Shown in pieces: positions 57,134-64,000 of a DNA stretch of 64,000 nt. Numbering within the stretch: position 1 is the first letter of the stretch; the number at the start of each line of letters is the position of its first letter. The translations under genes were made by a program, and so were the position numbers. The stretch spans positions 1-64,000 of the forward strand of contig JAIPES010000001.1 in assembly GCA_021737045.1 (NCBI GenBank), read 5' to 3'. Below the pieces are notes generated by a model. The model ran no database searches. It was not told the DNA's origin and saw only the letters and a program-made list of their open reading frames with translations. The DNA comes from Desulfobacteraceae bacterium. GTDB lineage: Bacteria > Desulfobacterota > Desulfobacteria > Desulfobacterales > Desulfosalsimonadaceae.

Positions 57134-57937
57134 TTAGGGCTGTATAATCTTTACCACCCGTCTTTGATACACCCGCCCGCCGGGCAGGGTGTGGGAGGTG
57201 TTGACCACCTCCAGCCGGTTTTGGGCAAACAGCCCGATGCATTCCGGATAAAGCGCCCATTCCCGGGTCAGGCCCTTTTTTTTTACGTCAGCAAGGGTGT
57301 CGGTTTCTTCGATGGCAAAACAGCGCTGGCCGATAATGGGCCCGGAATCCTCGCCGTAATCAATGAAATGCACCGTGCACCCGCCCACCTTGCAGCCGTA
57401 GCGGAAGGTGTCGCCATACCCGTCAGTGCCGGAAAACGCCGGCAGAAGTGCCGGGTGAATATTCATGATCCGGGGCCGGGCCGGGTCCGTGTTGACCCGG
57501 TCGATGAAATAGGGGGAAAGATTGCGCATAAACCCGGCAAGCACCAGCAGGTCAAATGGGTAGGGACGCATTTGTTGAATCAAGGCGGCTTCGGCAATGG
57601 CTCTTGTGCGCAAAAAAGTCCGAACCTTTTGCGCCTCTGCATCTGCGCTGAAAAAAGACTGTTTGGCCAGGATTTCCGCTTCGTTGAAATCCGGCGGCAG
57701 GGTTTGGGGCCGGGGACCGGCACGGTAATCCCGGATGATTTTTTTGTAGTTTACCACAAACGTGGCAATGCCGCGTTTGCCGGCTTTTTTCAGGCCGGCG
57801 GATTCGGGGTTGTCCGAGCCGGTAAATACCACCTGTCCGTTGATCTGTCCGGTTTCACAGGCCCTTAAAATGGCTTCCAGATTGGTGCCCGATCCGCTGA
57901 TCAGTGCACCGATACGAAGTCGGGATGGTGTTTGCAC
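57134..57937 (-). CDS. purN: phosphoribosylglycinamide formyltransferase (with an internal insertion)
   Basis: RIGALISGSGTNLEAILRACETGQI...LLVLAGFMRNLSPYFID...RIMNIHPALLPAFSGTDGYGDTFRYGCKVGGCTVHFIDYGEDSGPIIGQ. Confidence 0.9.
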   Translation of the reverse strand: MQTPSRLRIGALISGSGTNLEAILRACETGQINGQVVFTGSDNPESAGLKKAGKRGIATFVVNYKKIIRDYRAGPRPQTLPPDFNEAEILAKQSFFSADAEAQKVRTFLRTRAIAEAALIQQMRPYPFDLLVLAGFMRNLSPYFIDRVNTDPARPRIMNIHPALLPAFSGTDGYGDTFRYGCKVGGCTVHFIDYGEDSGPIIGQRCFAIEETDTLADVKKKGLTREWALYPECIGLFAQNRLEVVNTSHTLPGGRVYQRRVVKIIQP

Positions 57938-58126
57938 GGTTTTTTTCTTCCCTGGTTGTTCTCACTGCTTGACACAGTTATGCCGATACATTAAAGAATG
58001 TGACTTCTTAGGCGATGATGCGGATATCATCCATGTTGAAATGCGTATAAAAAAAAACTTTTTTTGTAAACAAGGAATCCGGGCGCACAATCGCTTCAGG
58101 CGGTCCGCCCGGTCAAGGAAAGCGAT

Positions 58127-58891
58127 ATGAAGGAAATGGACCGGCTGGTTGGCATTATGGAAACGCTGCGGGCCCCGGGGGGGTGTCCCTGGGATGCCGC
58201 GCAGGACCACGAAAGTCTGGTGCCCGCCTTAATCGAGGAAGCTTATGAACTGGCCGAAGCCATTGAATCCGGCGATTCGGCCGCCATGGCCGAAGAACTC
58301 GGCGATGTGCTGCTGCAGGTGGTGTTCCACAGCATCATCGGCCGGGAGCAAGGCGCATTCAGTCTTTCCGATGTCATCGGGCAGCTCTGTCAAAAGCTGA
58401 TTTATCGCCACCCCCACGTGTTTGGCCAAACCCGCGTCGCGGATGCCATGGAAGTGGCCCGTAACTGGGATCAGCTGAAAAACGGTGAAAAGGGCAAAAC
58501 AGACAGAACGGGTATTTCCGACGGCATTCCCTTGAGACTGCCGGCGTTGATGTATGCGGCCAAGCTTCAGACCCGTGCGGCCAAAACCGGCTTTGACTGG
58601 GCCGATGCCGCGGGGGTGATGGAAAAAATCCAGGAGGAAGCCGATGAAACCCGGGCCGCCCTGGAGGCCCGGGATCAATCGGATGCCGCAGATGAAATCG
58701 GGGATTTGATTTTTTCCGCGGTCAATCTGGCAAGAAAGCTCGGCATTGATCCGGAGGCCACGGTGCGCCGGGTAAATCGCAGGTTTGCAGATCGGTTTGC
58801 CCGGATTGAAAAGGCTGCTGCAGACCGGGGCATTTCTGTTGCAGATATTCCCATGGATGAAAAGGAGCGTATCTGGCAGAAGGCCAAGTAA
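58127..58891 (+). CDS. mazG: nucleoside triphosphate pyrophosphohydrolase MazG
   Basis: LRAPGGCPWDAAQDHESLVPALIEEAYELAEAIESGDSAAMAEELGDVLLQVVFHSIIG. Confidence 0.94.
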   Translation: MKEMDRLVGIMETLRAPGGCPWDAAQDHESLVPALIEEAYELAEAIESGDSAAMAEELGDVLLQVVFHSIIGREQGAFSLSDVIGQLCQKLIYRHPHVFGQTRVADAMEVARNWDQLKNGEKGKTDRTGISDGIPLRLPALMYAAKLQTRAAKTGFDWADAAGVMEKIQEEADETRAALEARDQSDAADEIGDLIFSAVNLARKLGIDPEATVRRVNRRFADRFARIEKAAADRGISVADIPMDEKERIWQKAK

Positions 58892-59289
58892 AAAAACGGC
58901 CCTTTCCGTATCCGGACCGTATTTTTTGCAGCGCGAACGGCCTGTTTTCATTTGAAGTGTTTATGCATTTATTGCAGTGGGTTATAACAAAGTGCCCCGG
59001 AACCGCCATGGGCCGGATGACAGCCGCGTGAATGTTTTTTTTTGGCGGATGATAAAAAAAATGACAAAGGCATTTATTTAAAATTTCAGTAGTTATGTGC
59101 ATATGTTCAAAAAATGTTTTTTGTTGTCTTGACAAGCCCTTAGCAGGGTGTTTTGATACTTTTTTTAAAAAATTGATGAAGACGTTACCCATGCAAAACA
59201 TATTGCAATTATTACGTATCGGGTTTATCCATCCTTAAACCGTGCCCGTGGGGCCTGGGGATAACTGCCTTACACAATGAGGTTCGATT

Positions 59290-60162
59290 ATGAATTTTAA
59301 GAAGAAGTTGTCAGCAGCTGAATTCGTGGTGCTTGCCGAGATGAATACCCCCAAGGGCGTGGATATCTCGGAGCTCGTGACCAATGCCAGGCGAGTAAAA
59401 GACCGGGTGGATGCCGTGGTGGTGCCGGACATGGACAACGGGGTGATGCGCATGAGCGCCCTGGCCGGGGGAGCATTGCTTCGCCGCGAGGGTCTGGAAA
59501 CCGTCGTGCATGTCTATGGCCGGGATAAAAACCGGATGGCCCTGCAGGGAGATCTCCTGGCGGCATATGTACTGGGCATTCCCCACCTGCTGGTGGTCCC
59601 GGCCGAGCCCATGTCAAACGGCGACCACCGTGAAGCCGTAACCGTTGACGACCTTGATGAGTCCGGGATTCTGCAAATGATCCGCTCCCTGCGCGAGGGC
59701 GTGGATTTGTCCGGCTTTGATCTCAAAGGAGCGCCGGATTTTACCTCGGGATGTGCCATGGCCCAGGTGGCAGACGACAGCGGTCTGGACCAGGAGATCG
59801 AGACCGTAAAACGGAAAGTCGAGGCCGGCGCCCAGTACATTGTCACCCCGCCGGTGTTTGATCTGGCCGCCTACGGCCGGATCGCGGATGCGTTAAAGCC
59901 CCTGGGCGTGCCGGTGATCGCCACGGTGTTTTTGCTGAAAAACGTTGGCATGGCCCGATATATGTCCATTCATGATCCGGGTTCCCGGATTTCCGAGGAC
60001 ATGATCCGGCGCATCCGCAAGGCCCCGGACCGGGAGGCTGAATGTATCCGCATGGCCGGCGAAACTGCGGCGGAACTGAAAAAAATGGTTCAGGGCATCA
60101 AGATTGCCACCCTGGGCTGGGAACACCGGTTGCCCGATATCCTGGCCAGCGCCGGGCTCTAG
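59290..60162 (+). CDS. metF: methylenetetrahydrofolate reductase
   Basis: 290 aa; AEMNTPKGVDISELVTNARRVKDRVDAVVVPDMDNGVMRMSALAGGALLRREGLETVVHVYGRDKNRMALQGDLLAAYVLGIPHLLVV. Confidence 0.88.
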   Translation: MNFKKKLSAAEFVVLAEMNTPKGVDISELVTNARRVKDRVDAVVVPDMDNGVMRMSALAGGALLRREGLETVVHVYGRDKNRMALQGDLLAAYVLGIPHLLVVPAEPMSNGDHREAVTVDDLDESGILQMIRSLREGVDLSGFDLKGAPDFTSGCAMAQVADDSGLDQEIETVKRKVEAGAQYIVTPPVFDLAAYGRIADALKPLGVPVIATVFLLKNVGMARYMSIHDPGSRISEDMIRRIRKAPDREAECIRMAGETAAELKKMVQGIKIATLGWEHRLPDILASAGL

Positions 60163-60250
60163 GCAGAAAGCCGGATTGTCAGTCGGCCGGGTGCCGGCTG
60201 ACCGCGTTTGAAATGCGGCAATCCAAATCATGCTATCAATGGGGGAACCC

Positions 60251-63200
60251 ATGCAGGAATATACGGATATGAATACCAGAGAAACGGACAAACAAAGCGT
60301 GCTGGTGATCGGCGGGGGCGTGGGCGGCATTCGTGCCGCCCTGGACCTGGCCGAGTCGCGGCGCGATGTGGTTCTCATTGATAAATCCTATTCCATTGGC
60401 GGGCTGATGACCCGCCTGGACCGGACTTTTCCCACCAACAACTGCGATCTGTGCACCATCTCACCCCATTTGTCCGAAAGCGGCCGGCAGCTTCGCCTGG
60501 ATTTAAAACCCATGACCGTTGTGGAACAGGTGGAGGGCCAGGCCGGTGATTTCAGGGTCACGATCCGGACGCTGCCCCGCTACATTGATGTGGAAAAATG
60601 TACTGCCTGCGGTGAGTGTGCGGAAAAATTTCCGGACTGGATCCGCTTTACCCCGGGCCTGGATCCAAGGGCGCCCACATGCATGCGCTATCCCCAGGCA
60701 ACACCGTATGCATTTTCCGTGGATGCCGATAAGGTCACGGATTTTGACGCACTGCAGAAGGCCTGTAAAGTCGGGGCCATTATCACGGATGACAAGGAAA
60801 AAACAGAGACCCTGTCTGTGGCTTCCATTATCCTTTCCACAGGCGCTGAATTATTTGATCCGGCGGTGCTGGACAATTTCGGCGGCGGCCAGTTTCCCAA
60901 CGTGGTGACCGGCCTGGAATACGAACGGCTCATGTCCGCCTCCGGACCCACTTTGGGCCAGCTGGCCCGGCCCTCGGACAACAAGCGGCCGGCCCGGGTG
61001 GCATGGATTCAGTGCGTGGGATCCCGGGGCATCAATCGCCAGGACGTGCCCTATTGCTCCAGCGTCTGCTGCATGTATGCCTTAAAGGAGGCCATTGTCA
61101 CCAAGGAGCGCTTTGCCGAAGATATCGAGGCCAGCATCTTTTACATGGACATGCGGACCTGCGGCAAGGATTATGAGCTGTATCTTAACCGGGCGGTAAA
61201 CGAATACGGTGTGAATCTGGTCCGGTCCCGGCCCCATTCCGTGGTTGAAGATCCGGAAACCGGCAACCTGGTCATCACCTATGCCACAGACGACGATGAG
61301 CGCCACAAGACCGAGGTCTTTGACATGGTGGTGCTTTCCACCGGCTTTCGAATTCCGGCCAGCACCCGGGAACTCGCCGGCCGCCTGGGCATTGATCTCA
61401 ATGAACACGGCTATGCGCAGACCAGCGGATTTTCTCCGGTGGCCACATCGCGTCCGGGCATTTATGTCTGTGGTGTGAGCGAAAGCCCCAAGGATATTCC
61501 CGAAACCATGATTCAGGCCAGCGCGGCAGCGGCCATGGCCGGAACACAACTGCACCTGGAACAAGATACCGGGGCGGAAGAAGAGGATTTCCCTCCGGAA
61601 ATCGATGTATCCGGCCAGGATCCCCGGGTGGGGGTGTTTGTTTGCGACTGCGGCCCCAACATCGGTGATGTGATCACGGTTTCCGCACTCGTGGAAGAGG
61701 TCCGTTCCTTTCCCGGGGTGGCCTATGCCGAAGCCGTGGGCTATGGATGCAGCAAGGAATCCATGGACAAAATGGAATCCCTGATCCGGGAGCACGGGTT
61801 AAACCGCGTGGTTATCGGCGGATGTTCACCACGGACCCATGAAACCAAGTTCCAGGACATGATGCGTTGCTGCGGCTTAAACAAGTACCTGGTGGAAATC
61901 GTCAATATCCGGGACCAGGATACCTGGGTGCATACGGACCGGCCGGCGGATGCCACCCGCAAGGCTGTAAAAATGCTGGAAATGGGAGTTCACGCGGTGG
62001 CCCGGGCGCATCCGCTCATGGAGCATTCCCTGCCCATGAATCAAAACGTGTTGGTGGTCGGCGGCGGGGTCACCGGAATGAATGCCGCCCTGATTCTGTC
62101 GGATCAGGGATTCCGGGTTTATCTGGTGGAGCGTGAAGCCCGGCTCGGCGGCATTGCCAGAAATATCCGCGCCACCCTGGAAGGCGACGATGTGGGCCGG
62201 TATATCACTGAACTGGCGGAAAAAGTGACGGCAGACCAGAGAATTCAGGTGCTGACCCAGTCAATCATCGTGGATCACAAGGGCATGCCCGGCCGGTTTA
62301 CCACCGGCATCCAGACCGGCCCGCGGATGCACTACATGCAGATCGAGCACGGGGTGAGCATCCTTGCCACCGGTGCTCTGGCCAACCGGCCCGGGCAATA
62401 CCTGCTCGGAGAAGACGACCGGGTCATGACCCAGCTGGATATGGATGCAAAAATCGCAGATGATCCGGAATCCGTCCGTAGCATGGAACAGGCGGTGATG
62501 ATTCAGTGCGTTGGCTCCAGGGAGCCGGGCAATCCCAATTGTTCGCGCATCTGCTGTCAGAGCGCCATTAAAAACGCCCTGCGGATGAAAAACCTCAATC
62601 CGGATATGCAGATTTATGTGTTATACAGGGATATGCGCACTTACGGCTTCCAGGAGGATTATTACCGGGAGGCAAGAAAGCAGGGCGTGAAATTTATCCG
62701 CTATGAACCCGAAAGGCGGCCGGAAGTCAGGGCGGATAAGGACGACCTGGCCGTTTGCGTCTACGATGAAGTCCTTGGCCGTTCTCTTGAGATTTCCGCT
62801 GATGCCCTTGTCCTGAGTACCGGTCTGATTGCCGACGATGAAACCACTGAGGATCTCTCGGTGATGTTTCATTTGCCCCGCTCAGATGACGGATATTTCC
62901 TGGAGGATCATGTCAAGCTGCGGCCCACGGACATGTCCGTGCGCGGCTTTTTCGTGGCCGGCACGGCCCATGCGCCCAAATCCATTCGCGAAAGCATCAC
63001 CCAGGCCCAGGCCGCAGCCGGCCGGGCCCAGACTTTGCTGGCAAAGCAGTGGATCAACCTGGGGGCGTCAGTGGCAAAGGTGGAAGGCGATAAATGCGCT
63101 GCATGCCTGATATGCGTCCGGGTCTGCCCCTATAACGTGCCTTATATCAATGCAGAAGGCTATTCGGAAATCGATCCGGCCAGGTGCCACGGCTGCGGTA

Positions 63201-63301
63201 CCTGCGTGGCGGATTGCCCTGCCCGGGCCATACAGCTCATGCAGTATGAAGATGATCAGATACTGGCCAAACTCGATGGGCTATTTGAGAGGATGAACTG
63301 A
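60251..63301 (+). CDS. tandem HdrA-like FAD/Fe-S protein (extra N-terminal FAD module + full HdrA)
   Basis: VLVIGGGVGGIRAALDLAESRRDVVLIDKSYSIGGLMTRLDRTFPTNNCDLC...; second module VGVFVCDCGPNIGDVITVSALVEEVRSFPGVAYAEAVGYGCSKESMDKM...NVLVVGGGVTGMNAALILSDQGFRVYLVEREARLGG; C-terminal 2x4Fe-4S ferredoxin motif. Confidence 0.9.
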   Translation: MQEYTDMNTRETDKQSVLVIGGGVGGIRAALDLAESRRDVVLIDKSYSIGGLMTRLDRTFPTNNCDLCTISPHLSESGRQLRLDLKPMTVVEQVEGQAGDFRVTIRTLPRYIDVEKCTACGECAEKFPDWIRFTPGLDPRAPTCMRYPQATPYAFSVDADKVTDFDALQKACKVGAIITDDKEKTETLSVASIILSTGAELFDPAVLDNFGGGQFPNVVTGLEYERLMSASGPTLGQLARPSDNKRPARVAWIQCVGSRGINRQDVPYCSSVCCMYALKEAIVTKERFAEDIEASIFYMDMRTCGKDYELYLNRAVNEYGVNLVRSRPHSVVEDPETGNLVITYATDDDERHKTEVFDMVVLSTGFRIPASTRELAGRLGIDLNEHGYAQTSGFSPVATSRPGIYVCGVSESPKDIPETMIQASAAAAMAGTQLHLEQDTGAEEEDFPPEIDVSGQDPRVGVFVCDCGPNIGDVITVSALVEEVRSFPGVAYAEAVGYGCSKESMDKMESLIREHGLNRVVIGGCSPRTHETKFQDMMRCCGLNKYLVEIVNIRDQDTWVHTDRPADATRKAVKMLEMGVHAVARAHPLMEHSLPMNQNVLVVGGGVTGMNAALILSDQGFRVYLVEREARLGGIARNIRATLEGDDVGRYITELAEKVTADQRIQVLTQSIIVDHKGMPGRFTTGIQTGPRMHYMQIEHGVSILATGALANRPGQYLLGEDDRVMTQLDMDAKIADDPESVRSMEQAVMIQCVGSREPGNPNCSRICCQSAIKNALRMKNLNPDMQIYVLYRDMRTYGFQEDYYREARKQGVKFIRYEPERRPEVRADKDDLAVCVYDEVLGRSLEISADALVLSTGLIADDETTEDLSVMFHLPRSDDGYFLEDHVKLRPTDMSVRGFFVAGTAHAPKSIRESITQAQAAAGRAQTLLAKQWINLGASVAKVEGDKCAACLICVRVCPYNVPYINAEGYSEIDPARCHGCGTCVADCPARAIQLMQYEDDQILAKLDGLFERMN

Positions 63302-63747
63302 TGACCGACTCCTTTGAACCCGAAATTGTTGCATTCTGCTGCCATTACTGCGCCTATACGGCCGCGGACATGGCCGGCAGCAAACGGATTTCCTATCCGC
63401 CAAACGTCAAAATCATCCGCGTGCCGTGCACCGGCAAGGTTGATGCCATTCATATCATGAAGGCCCTGGAAAAGGGCGCTGATGGTGTCTATGTGGCCGG
63501 ATGCCTGGAGGGGGACTGCCATTTCAAGACCGGCAATATCCGCGCGGCCCACCGGGTCAGGCGGGTTCAGGCGCTTTTGGAAGAAATCGGGGTGGAGCCC
63601 GAGCGGGTGGAAATGATCACCATGTCAGCCGGCATGGGAGAGCGATTTGCGAAAACAGCCCGGGATTTTACGGAAAAGATCCGGCAGCTCGGCCCCAGCC
63701 CGGTCAAAACCGCTGCCCGGGATTTTCGCCGGCGGGCGGTGAGTTAA
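63301..63747 (+). CDS. hydrogenase iron-sulfur subunit MvhD-like
   Basis: EIVAFCCHYCAYTAADMAGSKRISYPPNVKIIRVPCTGKVDAIHIMKALEKGADGVYVAGCLEGDCHFKTGNIRA. Confidence 0.9.
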   Translation: MTDSFEPEIVAFCCHYCAYTAADMAGSKRISYPPNVKIIRVPCTGKVDAIHIMKALEKGADGVYVAGCLEGDCHFKTGNIRAAHRVRRVQALLEEIGVEPERVEMITMSAGMGERFAKTARDFTEKIRQLGPSPVKTAARDFRRRAVS

Positions 63748-63776
63748 TCATTGAAATCGAATCTGGAGACAAAAAG

Positions 63777-64000
63777 ATGATCACGGCTGTACGAAAACCC
63801 ATGGAAGAGATTATCGCGTGTGTCGAACCTTATGACCGGATTCTTCTGGTTGGGTGCAATGAATGCGTCAGTGTGTGCTCGGCGGGCGGCCGAAAGGAAG
63901 TCGCGCTTCTGGCTTCGGCGCTGCATATGCATTTCATGAAACAGGGCAAAACCATGGATATCCGGGAGATTACCCTGGAACGCCAGTGCGACCCCGAGTA
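63777..64000 (+). CDS. MetV-like methylenetetrahydrofolate reductase C-terminal/Fe-S protein (truncated by window edge)
   Basis: MITAVRKPMEEIIACVEPYDRILLVGCNECVSVCSAGGRKEVALLASALHMHFMKQGKTMDIREITLERQCDPE. Confidence 0.8.
   Translation, partial: MITAVRKPMEEIIACVEPYDRILLVGCNECVSVCSAGGRKEVALLASALHMHFMKQGKTMDIREITLERQCDPE

Noticed and set aside
57969-57997. Promoter TTGACA-17-TAAAGA between purN and mazG
   Set aside because: Good -35 but poor -10 box; insufficient support.

Overview
Chromosomal window, gene-dense and GC-rich, that looks like a sulfate-reducer-type Desulfobacterota genome (inference from gene content: DsrK/TmcB/Hdr-like Fe-S proteins, HdrA/MvhD/MetFV). Most of it is ordinary core metabolism and information processing: queA, gatB/A/C, mutL, argS, glnE, a P-II protein, a NifA-like regulator, rnd, thrS, an EF-G paralog, parAB, ispH, purN, mazG and metF. 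I saw no rRNA, tRNA, CRISPR array, prophage or transposase gene. The most interesting signals are: (1) an in-frame TGA at 25178-25180 in an Hdr/DsrK/TmcB-like Fe-S protein. It sits at a predicted cluster-ligand Cys position and is followed by a SECIS-like hairpin, so it is a candidate selenoprotein. (2) Four copies (14.1, 37.9, 51.7 and 51.9 kb) of an intergenic element with a near-invariant ~36-nt core and invariant outer flanks. The ~26-nt arms between them differ completely between copies but are self-complementary within each copy. This covarying hairpin family is not explained by any feature type I recognise. (3) Further long-hairpin intergenic repeat families. (4) Fusion proteins: EndoQ-like PHP + UvrD helicase, IspH + UbiA-like, Ser/Thr kinase + FGE-sulfatase, and a tandem HdrA. 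(5) An EAL-domain gene remnant carrying an internal deletion and frame change. All calls come from reading the sequence; no database search was run.
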